Origin: Acidobacteria bacterium UBA7540
GTDB taxonomy: Bacteria > Acidobacteriota > Terriglobia > UBA7540
Assembly (NCBI GenBank): GCA_002478145.1
Contig: DLMI01000216.1
Location: 1 to 7,567, forward strand
Length of the DNA: 7,567 bases
Reading direction: 5' to 3'
Below, in pieces: positions 1 through 5,217 of this stretch. Both the position numbers and the translations under genes were made by a program. The notes under the pieces were generated by a model. That model did not search any database, was not told the origin of the DNA, and worked only from the letters and a program-made list of their open reading frames with translations. How positions within the stretch are numbered: position 1 is the stretch's first letter; every line of letters begins with the position of its first letter.

Positions 1-20
1 GCGCTCTGCGCCAGCCCGCG
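1..20 (+). repeat. Right end of a hairpin-bearing repeat element, truncated by the window edge
   Basis: These 20 bases are identical to positions 3330-3349, the right terminus of the element at 3146-3345. They contain the inner arm GCTCTGCG and the conserved tail CCAGCCCGCG. The rest of this copy lies before the window. It ends only 5 bases before the operator palindrome of the first toxin-antitoxin module, so that module and the HEPN-like gene also sit between repeat copies. Confidence 0.75.
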
Positions 21-24
21 AAAG

Positions 25-53
25 TTGACTCATGGTAATGAGTCAAATATACT
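25..53 (+). promoter_or_regulatory. Sigma70-type promoter overlapped by a perfect palindromic operator
   Basis: The -35 box TTGACT (25-30) and the -10 box TATACT (48-53) are separated by exactly 17 bases. A perfect inverted repeat covers the -35 box and most of the spacer: arms TTGACTCAT (25-33) and ATGAGTCAA (38-46) with GGTA between them. The normal start distance from this -10 box puts the transcript 5' end at about position 60, which is the A of the antitoxin ATG. The mRNA would then be leaderless, and no Shine-Dalgarno sequence is visible. RHH antitoxins usually bind such palindromes, so VapB or the VapBC complex is the likely repressor. Confidence 0.75.
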
Positions 54-59
54 CAAGTT

Positions 60-317
60 ATGGCTAAACGACTGCAAGTCATCCTCAAGGACCCCGAATA
101 CGGCGAGATAAAGCGCGCCGCGCGCTCCCGCCGAATGTCGGTTGCCGAATGGGTCCGGCAGGCGCTCGCTGAGGCACATCGCCGTCAGCCTGTGGGCAGG
201 GTCGGCAAGAAGCTAGAAGTCATCCGCGCCGCAGCACGTTTGGATTATCCCACGGGTGACATCGACCGCATGCTGGCGGAGATCGAGATGGGATACGGAT
301 CGGGTGCGCATCCGTGA
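60..317 (+). CDS. vapB: VapB-type antitoxin, ribbon-helix-helix (module 1)
   Basis: An 85-residue protein. Residues about 1-42 look like a ribbon-helix-helix DNA-binding fold: a short basic strand (KRLQVILKD) followed by helices including [14 protein letters not shown]. The C-terminal segment with [13 protein letters not shown] is typical of VapB tails that wrap the partner PIN toxin and block its active site. The protein is expected to neutralise the toxin encoded immediately downstream and to repress its own promoter at the palindrome 25-46. The ATG at 60 coincides with the predicted transcription start. The stop TGA (315-317) overlaps the toxin GTG start by 4 bases, which implies translational coupling. 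Confidence 0.85.
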   Translation: MAKRLQVILKDPEYGEIKRAARSRRMSVAEWVRQALAEAHRRQPVGRVGKKLEVIRAAARLDYPTGDIDRMLAEIEMGYGSGAHP

Positions 318-709
318 TTCTGGTTGATTCGAACATCCCCATGTATCTCGTGGGCTCGCCTCACCCCCACAAGAGCGACGCACAGCGATGGCTCGAACAA
401 CTGGTCAATGACCGCCAGCGCCTGGTCACCGACGCCGAGGTCCTGCAAGAGATCTTGCATCGGTACGTCGCCATCGACCGCCGCGACGCCATCCAACCGG
501 CGTTCGACGCTCTGCTCGGCATCGTCGATCAGGTGCTTGACGTTACGCGGACCGCCGCCGAGCGTGCCAAGGAGATTGTCCTGGGACATCGACGGCTGTC
601 GGCGCGTGATGCCCTCCATCTCGCCGTCATGGAACAGCACGGAATCAATCGAATCTTGAGTTTTGATTCAGGTTTTGACGGCTTCCCGGGTATCGCACGG
701 CTGTCGTAA
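314..709 (+). CDS. vapC: VapC-type PIN-domain ribonuclease toxin (module 1)
   Basis: A 131-residue PIN-domain protein of normal length for VapC. The acidic residues that bind Mg2+ or Mn2+ are visible: Asp5 in MILVDSN, Glu46 in EVLQEIL, Asp99 in SARDALHLA, and Asp118 and Asp122 in the C-terminal SFDSGFD. Toxins of this family cleave RNA, often initiator tRNA or rRNA loops, and arrest translation; the target here cannot be read from the sequence. The start is GTG at 314, sharing four bases (GTGA) with the antitoxin stop, so translation depends on reading through the antitoxin. All catalytic positions are kept, so the toxin looks active. Confidence 0.88.
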   Translation: MILVDSNIPMYLVGSPHPHKSDAQRWLEQLVNDRQRLVTDAEVLQEILHRYVAIDRRDAIQPAFDALLGIVDQVLDVTRTAAERAKEIVLGHRRLSARDALHLAVMEQHGINRILSFDSGFDGFPGIARLS

Positions 710-729
710 CTTGACGCGACCCCGGGGAT

Positions 730-767
730 CGCAGACCCCCAAAGGCAAGGGTCTGCGCCAGCCCGCG
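730..767 (+). repeat. Solo hairpin repeat related to the right end of the 145/200-bp elements
   Basis: Perfect 9-bp arms CGCAGACCC (730-738) and GGGTCTGCG (749-757) enclose a 10-base loop. They are followed directly by CCAGCCCGCG (758-767), the same tail found at 1-20 and 3340-3349. In the other copies the stem reads CGCAGAGC/GCTCTGCG. Here both arms differ in matching ways, so pairing is kept while sequence changes. It lies 21 bases after vapC and just before the ribosome binding site of the next gene, where it could weaken transcription or stabilise the upstream mRNA. Confidence 0.65.
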
Positions 768-785
768 ACAGTTTGGAGTTGTAGA

Positions 786-1445
786 TTGGGGAGAACGCTC
801 ACAACCGAATTTGGCGACTTCTGGAGGGATGGCAGTCTAAGCTCCGTACATGCACGGCTCGGTAACGCCTGGTGGGCCTGGATGGCCTGGGTCTTCACGC
901 TTGAGGAGAGCGCGGCGTGCATCGGCGAAAGGTCATTCCACATCGAGAACCCGAATGGCGACGTAGTGATGCCTCTGACTCTTTGCGTCCGCGCCATGCT
1001 GATGGGTTACGCGATTGAGTGTGCACTGAAGGCCCTGTGGGTCAAGAAGGGCAACAAGGTCGTTGATGTAAAGAAGGGAAAATACGTGGGTGTGGGAAAG
1101 AGCCAGCACCACGAACTCGTACAGTTGTCTCATGCGGTTGGTTTCTCGCTGACAATGACTGAAACCGATGTCCTCTACCGCTTGTCAAAGTTCGTGAGGT
1201 TTGCCGGTAGATACCCCGTGGCCAAGAGGCCCGACGAAATGCGACCGTATGAAGTGCCGGTGATTGGAAAAGTCGACGTTGGCTTTTTTTCTAAGCGGGA
1301 CTTCCGGACAGTTCAAAGTATTCTGAACAAGATAATAAGCCAGGTCTCAGGTAAGAAGCGACGCGCGATACCGCCGCCGGGGAGTCTGGCCATGAAGCGC
1401 CTACTAGTGAAACGTTCGATTACAGCGACAAAAGCAAAAGCTTAG
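786..1445 (+). CDS. HEPN-like domain protein, orphan
   Basis: A 219-residue protein from a TTG start at 786, chosen because GGAG (775-778) stands 7 bases upstream. The frame is open back to 663, but that extension would run through the end of vapC and the repeat at 730-767. A HEPN-like helical bundle spans about residues 26-150: an aromatic helix GNAWWAWMAWVF, the helix GYAIECALKALWVKKG (about 74-89), a paired His (about 108-109) before ELVQLSHAVGF, and a RYPVAK motif (about 142-147). HEPN proteins are commonly RNases or partners of nucleotidyltransferases in toxin-antitoxin and phage-defence systems. No RX4-6H catalytic motif and no adjacent nucleotidyltransferase is visible, so an RNase role is not supported. 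The Lys/Arg-rich tail (KKRRAIPPPG onward) may be disordered. Confidence 0.6.
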   Translation: MGRTLTTEFGDFWRDGSLSSVHARLGNAWWAWMAWVFTLEESAACIGERSFHIENPNGDVVMPLTLCVRAMLMGYAIECALKALWVKKGNKVVDVKKGKYVGVGKSQHHELVQLSHAVGFSLTMTETDVLYRLSKFVRFAGRYPVAKRPDEMRPYEVPVIGKVDVGFFSKRDFRTVQSILNKIISQVSGKKRRAIPPPGSLAMKRLLVKRSITATKAKA

Positions 1446-1466
1446 CCAGGGCGGAGACATTACGCT

Positions 1467-1611
1467 GGCTGGCGCAGAGCGCAGCTCTGCGCTTCAGCGT
1501 GCTACATTGGCGTTGGTCATATCCACTCAACGCGCCGAGCTTCTTGAGAGTGATCGGCTCACATGATTTCAGTCTTGTCTGTGGCTCGCGGAGCTGCGCT
1601 CTGCGCCAGCC
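1467..1611 (+). mobile_element. MITE/REP-like element copy A with 21-bp terminal inverted repeats
   Basis: A 145-bp element with no coding capacity. Its ends, 1467-1487 (beginning GGCTGGCGCAGAG) and 1591-1611 (ending CTCTGCGCCAGCC), are perfect 21-bp inverted complements. The left end also folds on itself: arms GCGCAGAGC (1473-1481) and GCTCTGCGC (1485-1493) around GCA. Three blocks match the copy at 3146-3345 in the same order: 1467-1503, 1544-1557 and 1564-1589. The copy is about 55 bp shorter, by loss from the middle. It fills the gap between the convergent HEPN-like and PEGA genes and ends 5 bases from the PEGA stop codon, so it may serve as a two-way transcript end. No target duplication is obvious. 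Confidence 0.75.
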
Positions 1612-1616
1612 CGGCT

Positions 1617-3038
1617 TCAGCCTTGCTGTTCTAGCCGCACTATTAACCGGACCTCCGAACCCGGCTCCACGCTGATTTCACGCGACCAATCCTTGTGGCC
1701 AGAGAGCTTGGCGCTAACAATGTGCTTCCCGGGCTTCAGCTTCAAGACCGCGGGGCAGCCTCCCACAAACTGGCCATCGACATAGACATCGGCACCACCG
1801 GGATTTGAGGTTACATTAACCGTACCCGTTGCCGTCTCTTGGGTTGGTGACGTGGGCGGCTCTTCTTCCCCGGCTTGCGTACCAGCACGACACCCAAGAG
1901 CTTGCTCAACCTTTTTGGAGTTAGGAAAGAAAGTCATCTCCCATTGGCCCACCCGCCCATGGGTCTTCGGGTTTGTGAATATCCATGTCCAGCCCCCTAC
2001 GCCCTCCTGTACGGGGGTCAGAACGATGTCAGCCTCGGCAGGGCCATCGACGAGCTGCAAGCACGTGCTCTTACTGAGTCCCTTCTTGATATGCCCCGGC
2101 GCGGTATAACCGAATTGATGGGGGTCCTCGACGTAGACCCTTCGGATTGAACTAAGCCCCAACTCTGCCACGGATGCCGGAACTGCTGGCGGCGCTCCCG
2201 ACCACCCGCAGGCATCAGCCACTTTCCCGATGAGACCATCCAGACCCGTCAGGTCGAACCACGTTGCTACCGGGACAGAGCCTAAGGGCGTGAACTCAAA
2301 GGCCAGCTTCTTGGCGGCGGCCAATTCCTTGGCGAGTTCAATCGGGTTGGGTGAAAAGAGCGAATCGTAACCTGCCGATTCATTCCAATACTGCGTGAAA
2401 GGCTGTCCATCATCCAGACGCAGCCGAACACTATATTTTCCGCCGCTGTCAGGATCAAAGGGAAGGGACCCCGTGTTGATGAAAACATCTGTCGCGCGTG
2501 ATTTGCAGCGGATAACCATCAAGGGGAAGCCGCCCAGTCCGGCCATGCCAGGGACGCTCTGCTCGGCTTTGAGGTTCAGATAGACTGCCCGCGATCCGTC
2601 CAGGGGGGAGACATTCTCCTCTGCTTCCCATTTACCGTTCTCCACGCTCGTAGCTGGTCCTTCCCCTGCCACGGCTGTTGCCGTGTTCTTTTCGGTTCCC
2701 GCAGTAAGCATGGCGTCTAAAACCTTCTGAGGGACACCCTGATTTTTGAGTGAGATTAACTCCTGGGGGGATGTGTCAAAATCCGTTGCGCTCTTCTGTA
2801 TTGCCAGGGCAATGGTGCTCTCAGCCAGCCCAGCCTTGACCATGCTGACCACATCCGCGTTCGTGAGTGGCTTCTTTTCACCTTTTTGTGGCTGGCTCGT
2901 TTGCGGGTCCTTCTCCTTCGCGCCTTGACCAGTCTCCCCACCTTGTATTGAAATCTTCACGCTGTTTGATTGCTGGCCCAGAACCGCCCACACTGGGCAC
3001 AGAACCAGAAGAAAAACCATAATTACAGTTTTGTTCAT
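1617..3038 (-). CDS. Exported PEGA-domain protein with VasI-like middle region
   Basis: A 473-residue protein. Residues 1-21 look like a signal peptide (hydrophobic core VIMVFLLVLC, likely cut after VLG), so it is probably periplasmic or surface-facing. Residues about 58-112 form a helical segment (LTNADVVSMVKAGLAE, then FDTSPQELISLKNQGV) seen in many acidobacterial exported proteins. Residues about 137-279 resemble the VasI-type domain (WEAEENVSPLDGS, then LMVIRCKSRATDVFIN), with a conserved-looking IRC cysteine and ACGW at the end. Residues about 296-383 are unrecognised. Residues about 405-470 are a PEGA domain (GTVNVTSNPGGADVYVDG), a beta-sandwich usually linked to cell-surface binding. 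Start: ATG at 3038, with AGGAGG on the minus strand (3054-3049) 10 bases upstream. Function unknown. It is unrelated to the toxin modules and is bracketed by repeat copies. Confidence 0.8.
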   Translation of the reverse strand: MNKTVIMVFLLVLCPVWAVLGQQSNSVKISIQGGETGQGAKEKDPQTSQPQKGEKKPLTNADVVSMVKAGLAESTIALAIQKSATDFDTSPQELISLKNQGVPQKVLDAMLTAGTEKNTATAVAGEGPATSVENGKWEAEENVSPLDGSRAVYLNLKAEQSVPGMAGLGGFPLMVIRCKSRATDVFINTGSLPFDPDSGGKYSVRLRLDDGQPFTQYWNESAGYDSLFSPNPIELAKELAAAKKLAFEFTPLGSVPVATWFDLTGLDGLIGKVADACGWSGAPPAVPASVAELGLSSIRRVYVEDPHQFGYTAPGHIKKGLSKSTCLQLVDGPAEADIVLTPVQEGVGGWTWIFTNPKTHGRVGQWEMTFFPNSKKVEQALGCRAGTQAGEEEPPTSPTQETATGTVNVTSNPGGADVYVDGQFVGGCPAVLKLKPGKHIVSAKLSGHKDWSREISVEPGSEVRLIVRLEQQG

Positions 3039-3080
3039 GGAGTATACCCCTCCTCAGATGACCCGATCCGGGGATTAATT

Positions 3081-3101
3081 AGCAGGTTTCTACCGCCTGC
3101 T
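3081..3101 (-). other. Small inverted repeat in the PEGA gene leader
   Basis: Arms AGCAGG (3081-3086) and CCTGCT (3096-3101) with a 9-base loop lie between the proposed promoter and the ribosome binding site of the 1617-3038 gene. The stem is short. It could be a leader hairpin or a protein-binding site, or it could be chance. Confidence 0.25.
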
Positions 3102-3104
3102 GGG

Positions 3105-3133
3105 AGCGTAGACCTCGATCTGCCGGTTGTCAA
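3105..3133 (-). promoter_or_regulatory. Possible promoter of the PEGA-domain gene
   Basis: Read on the minus strand, a perfect -35 box TTGACA (3133-3128) is followed after 17 bases by TACGCT (3110-3105). That -10 box is weak, but it keeps the T, A and final T that matter most. It would give a leader of roughly 60 bases before the ATG at 3038. The repeat element begins 12 bases upstream. Confidence 0.4.
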
Positions 3134-3145
3134 TTGGATACCGCA

Positions 3146-3345
3146 GGCTGGCGCAGAGCGCAGCTCTGCGCTTCAGCGTGCTTTATTAGCGCTCATCATG
3201 CCCACCCACAAACGCCATTTTACGCGCTGACGGCTGTGACTCCTGGTCAGCAGAACCTATCGCGGCGGCTAGCTTTTTGAGAGTGATCGGCGCCGCCTGA
3301 TTTCAGTCTTGTCTGTGGCTCGCAGAGCTGCGCTCTGCGCCAGCC
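3146..3345 (+). mobile_element. MITE/REP-like element copy B with 21-bp terminal inverted repeats
   Basis: A 200-bp copy of the element at 1467-1611, in the same orientation. Its ends, 3146-3166 and 3325-3345, are perfect 21-bp inverted complements. Allowing one mismatch, pairing extends 5 bases outward (3141-3166 with 3325-3350). The first 37 bases match copy A exactly, as does the block 3298-3323 (26 bases, copy A 1564-1589). The right end forms a hairpin with arms CGCAGAGC (3321-3328) and GCTCTGCG (3332-3339), then the tail CCAGCCCGCG. About 55 extra bases in the middle are absent from copy A. It carries no gene, so it would need a transposase from elsewhere. It sits between the promoter of the PEGA gene and the 3' end of the module 2 toxin. 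Confidence 0.75.
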
Positions 3346-3400
3346 CGCGGCAGCAGGACCGCGCCAGAGGACACGTCGGCCGAAGCGCCTAGTTGGCCTC

Positions 3401-3814
3401 TCACAAGCAAATCACTCCGACGGCCAGGGCAGCGTCCCGCTGATTCTTATCCAGCGTCGCAAGGGGACTCCCCGACCGCATGGCAAGCTCCACGTAAAGC
3501 GCATCGTAGCATGCCAGGCCATGTTGGCGGCAAAGCGCCTGAATCTCATGGATCACCCGCACCAGCGAAACATCGTCGAGCGTAGGGCGCAAGGCGCGAA
3601 GGTCTTCGAGGAAAGCACGTGTTTGGTCGGCGGAGATACGCCCTTTCCTCTCGCCGACGAGCAATGAATTGAGAACCTCGGAACACCAGAAGGCAGGCAC
3701 CAGCGCTTGGTCTCCCGCCTTCAGCAAGTCCAGCACGCCCACAGCGGCGGGCGTTTGCTCATCGGGAAAACACCAGGACAGGGTAACGGAGGCGTCCACG
3801 ACAATCCAACTCAC
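3401..3814 (-). CDS. vapC: VapC-type PIN-domain ribonuclease toxin (module 2)
   Basis: A 137-residue PIN-domain protein. The metal-binding acidic residues are Asp7 (WIVVDASV), Glu46 (FWCSEVLNSL), Asp104 (ACYDALYVELA) and Asp122 (LATLDKNQRDAA). The pattern VVDASVTLSWCFPDE with YDALYVELAMRSGSPLATLDK marks the VapC subfamily that commonly pairs with RHH or Phd-like antitoxins. It is a different branch from the toxins at 4678 and 5954. The expected activity is metal-dependent RNA cleavage causing growth arrest. The GTG start (3814-3812) overlaps the antitoxin stop by four bases, again as GTGA. All key residues are present, so it appears intact. Confidence 0.88.
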   Translation of the reverse strand: MSWIVVDASVTLSWCFPDEQTPAAVGVLDLLKAGDQALVPAFWCSEVLNSLLVGERKGRISADQTRAFLEDLRALRPTLDDVSLVRVIHEIQALCRQHGLACYDALYVELAMRSGSPLATLDKNQRDAALAVGVICL

Positions 3815-4062
3815 GGACGCGCCTCGTCGCGGAGCTGCTTGATGGTCATGCCGCCCAGAGAAAGCTTGTGCGTCTTGCCGAAGCTCTTGAGGCGCTCAAT
3901 GGCCGCTTGCCGCTCATCCTCGGTCGACTCTGCCAACCCAGTTTGCCGCGCCTGCCAGACGGCGATCGCTTCCGAGAGCACGTCTTCGGCTGAGTGGTAT
4001 TGGCCGGAGAAGACGGCATCCTTGACGATGCGCTCGATCCGGGGGGGAAGACGGACAGTCAC
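3811..4062 (-). CDS. vapB: Ribbon-helix-helix antitoxin (module 2)
   Basis: An 83-residue antitoxin from a GTG start at 4062. That start is supported by GGAGG on the minus strand (4073-4069) 6 bases upstream, and by the protein opening with the expected RHH strand (VTVRLPPRIERIVKD). The frame is open upstream to 4206, but that stretch carries the promoter region and no recognisable domain. Residues 1-45 form the DNA-binding RHH, with helix SAEDVLSEAIAVWQARQ. The C-terminal tail SLGGMTIKQLRDEARP is the likely toxin-binding part. The protein should inhibit the adjacent VapC and repress the shared promoter. Stop TGA (3813-3811) overlaps the toxin start. Confidence 0.82.
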   Translation of the reverse strand: MTVRLPPRIERIVKDAVFSGQYHSAEDVLSEAIAVWQARQTGLAESTEDERQAAIERLKSFGKTHKLSLGGMTIKQLRDEARP

Positions 4063-4087
4063 CAGGAACCTCCTTACACCAAGCCCC

Positions 4088-4116
4088 ACGGTAGCGGAGA
4101 GGGCGGGGGCAGTCAA
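4088..4116 (-). promoter_or_regulatory. Probable promoter of toxin-antitoxin module 2
   Basis: On the minus strand, TTGACT (4116-4111) is followed by 17 bases and then TACCGT (4093-4088). The -10 box is imperfect. The layout leaves a leader of about 20 bases containing the GGAGG ribosome binding site before the GTG at 4062, which suits a TA operon. Another candidate -10, TATACT (4126-4121), has no good -35 box at the right distance. Confidence 0.4.
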
Positions 4117-4144
4117 GCATAGTATAACTGCGTTTATCCTATGC
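4117..4144. promoter_or_regulatory. Operator-like inverted repeat upstream of module 2
   Basis: Arms GCATAG (4117-4122) and CTATGC (4139-4144) are perfect inverted complements around 16 AT-rich bases. They directly adjoin the -35 box proposed for module 2, which is a sensible place for the RHH antitoxin of that module to bind. The two half-sites are about two helical turns apart. Confidence 0.35.
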
Positions 4145-4466
4145 CATTTTGCACGCCCAAGGCAAGTGATCTCGTCTTGGTATCCCACTCCGATACGCAA
4201 GTTCATTCATCTACGGAATTAAGGCGGGCCACGGTCAGCGTTTTTCCGACCGGGGGCTTTTGCCTCGATGACGAGCTCGAATACGTGCACCTGAATCCGC
4301 GCGAAAAGGGCTGGGGAATCGGGGTTCGGGGCTGGGGATTCGGAACCAGTTGTCTCCTATCCGCTATCGCCCTGTTACCCGTTGTTACTGATGACTGAAG
4401 ACTTGTGCCGGTCAAGGGATTGCGCCTGCGACGAGCTCATAGTAATCTTGATAGAGGAAGGTGACC
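4145..4466. other. Gene-poor gap between divergent TA modules 2 and 3
   Basis: No gene is supported here. A plus-strand frame is open from 4141 to 4398, but its translation lacks a domain and becomes Gly/Trp-rich over a G-rich repeat. Around 4276-4312 it reads DELEYVHLNPREKG, which faintly recalls the YxHLNP motif of Y1 (RAYT) transposases. The opposite strand is also open across this stretch, so this may be debris or chance. The last 50 bases should hold the module 3 promoter. The best pair is TTGCGC (4420-4425), 17 bases, then TAATCT (4443-4448), which is weak. Confidence 0.5.
4308..4343 (+). repeat. Tandem G-rich 15-mer with G-quadruplex motif
   Basis: Two copies of GGGCTGGGGAWTCGG (4308-4322 and 4329-4343) lie 21 bases apart and differ at one base. 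Together they give five runs of three or more G within 30 bases, with loops of 2 to 4 bases. This satisfies the usual intramolecular G-quadruplex pattern on the plus strand. It lies about 125 bases before the module 3 antitoxin. Confidence 0.6.
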
Positions 4467-4691
4467 ATGACGCAAATCACCGAGGCCATCTACACTCACG
4501 GCGTTCTGAAGCCTGCGGTTGATCTAAACCTCCGCGAGCAGCAACGAGTCCGCGTTATCGTTGAGCCGATCGAGGAGAGTCGCGGGGACCGCGACGCGGC
4601 CGTGGCACGATTGAAGGCTGGGATCGCGGGCATGCAGTTCTTCTCGAACGGGCCACTGCCCACGCGAGAGGACCTCCATGATCGCACTTGA
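4467..4691 (+). CDS. DUF104 (AF2212-like) antitoxin (module 3)
   Basis: A 74-residue protein from ATG 4467, chosen because GAGGAAGG (4454-4461) lies 5 bases upstream. The in-frame GTG at 4461 overlaps that Shine-Dalgarno sequence. Residues 1-35 (ITEAIYTHGVLKPAVDLNL, then QRVRVIVEP) match the small beta-rich DUF104/AF2212-like antitoxin domain. That fold is distinct from the RHH antitoxins elsewhere in the window. Residues about 44-73 (VARLKAGIAG, then PLPTREDLHDR) closely resemble the tail of the RHH antitoxin at 5731-5964 and are probably the toxin-binding part. The last 14 bases overlap the toxin start. Confidence 0.82.
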   Translation: MTQITEAIYTHGVLKPAVDLNLREQQRVRVIVEPIEESRGDRDAAVARLKAGIAGMQFFSNGPLPTREDLHDRT

Positions 4692-5082
4692 CACCAACGT
4701 CCTCCTTTACGCTTGCGATCGGGCGGATTCCAGGCGCCAACAAATCGCCATCGATCTCATTGCGAACAGCAGGGACGGCGTCCTGCTTTGGCAAGTGGCC
4801 TGCGAGTTCGTCGCGGCTTCTCGCAAACTGAGCGCACAAGGCTTCACCGCATCGGATGCGTGGAACCGACTCACAGAATTTCTTACTCTGTTGCCCCTCA
4901 TCCTTCCCACTGTAGGTGTGCTTGAGCGCGGCCAGAGGTTGCATGCAACTCACGGTGTGTCCTTCTGGGACGCCTTGATTTTGGCAGCGTGTGCTGAGGC
5001 AGGGGTGGAGACCCTTTATTCGGAGGACGTCCCGGGCCTCCCCACGCTAGGTGCGCTCCAGATCGTGAATCCCTTCAAATAG
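4678..5082 (+). CDS. vapC: VapC-type PIN-domain ribonuclease toxin (module 3)
   Basis: A 134-residue PIN-domain toxin. Catalytic acidic residues are Asp5 (MIALDTNVLLYA), Glu43 (ACEFVAASR), Asp98 (VSFWDALILAA), and the Glu116-Asp117 pair in LYSED. The C-terminal VNPF ending and the SFWDAL and LYSEDV motifs place it in the same branch as the toxin at 5954-6382. It is expected to be a metal-dependent RNase. ATG at 4678 lies inside the antitoxin gene, with GAGAGGAC (4667-4674) just before it as a possible ribosome binding site. The 14-base overlap implies coupled translation. It looks intact. Confidence 0.88.
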   Translation: MIALDTNVLLYACDRADSRRQQIAIDLIANSRDGVLLWQVACEFVAASRKLSAQGFTASDAWNRLTEFLTLLPLILPTVGVLERGQRLHATHGVSFWDALILAACAEAGVETLYSEDVPGLPTLGALQIVNPFK

Positions 5083-5158
5083 GCGCCCGTGTTTTCGGGA
5101 TCCAATTCCTCCGGCACGCTGGCAGGCGCAGGGCTCGCGGTTCGTCTTTTCCACGGAG

Positions 5159-5182
5159 GCCCTATTTGGCAGGCGATAGGGC
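5159..5182. promoter_or_regulatory. Inverted repeat upstream of the UPF0175 antitoxin, possible operator
   Basis: Arms GCCCTAT (5159-5165) and ATAGGGC (5176-5182) are perfect complements around 10 bases. A -35-like TTGGCA (5166-5171) lies between the arms, but no convincing -10 box sits 17 bases further on. A weaker alternative is TTGCGC (5184-5189), 16 bases, then TACTTT (5206-5211), which would start the transcript close to the ATG at 5218. An operator for module 4 is the likeliest role. Confidence 0.4.
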
Positions 5183-5217
5183 TTGCGCGCGAGCCTGCGA
5201 TGAGGTACTTTGACAGC

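Noticed and set aside
245..640. Open frame on the minus strand across module 1
   Set aside because: It is antisense to vapB/vapC, has no recognisable domain, and is explained by GC-rich codon structure of the sense genes.
663..785. Upstream extension of the HEPN-like gene to an ATG at 663
   Set aside because: It would overlap vapC by 47 bases and translate the repeat at 730-767; a TTG at 786 has a well-placed GGAG.
1..3349. Multiple spaced repeats suggesting a CRISPR array
   Set aside because: Copies are irregularly spaced by hundreds to over a thousand bases and lie between genes, with no regular spacers.
4063..4206. N-terminal extension of the module 2 antitoxin to 4206
   Set aside because: The extension covers the promoter and inverted repeat and shows no domain, while GTG 4062 has a strong GGAGG and starts the RHH strand directly.
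4141..4398. Open frame of 85 codons in the gap between modules 2 and 3
   Set aside because: There is no ribosome binding site and no domain, and it is Gly/Trp-rich only because it crosses the G-rich tandem repeat.
5089..5217. N-terminal extension of the UPF0175 antitoxin
   Set aside because: Family similarity begins at MQTVRVEIP (5218), and the extension runs through an operator-like inverted repeat.
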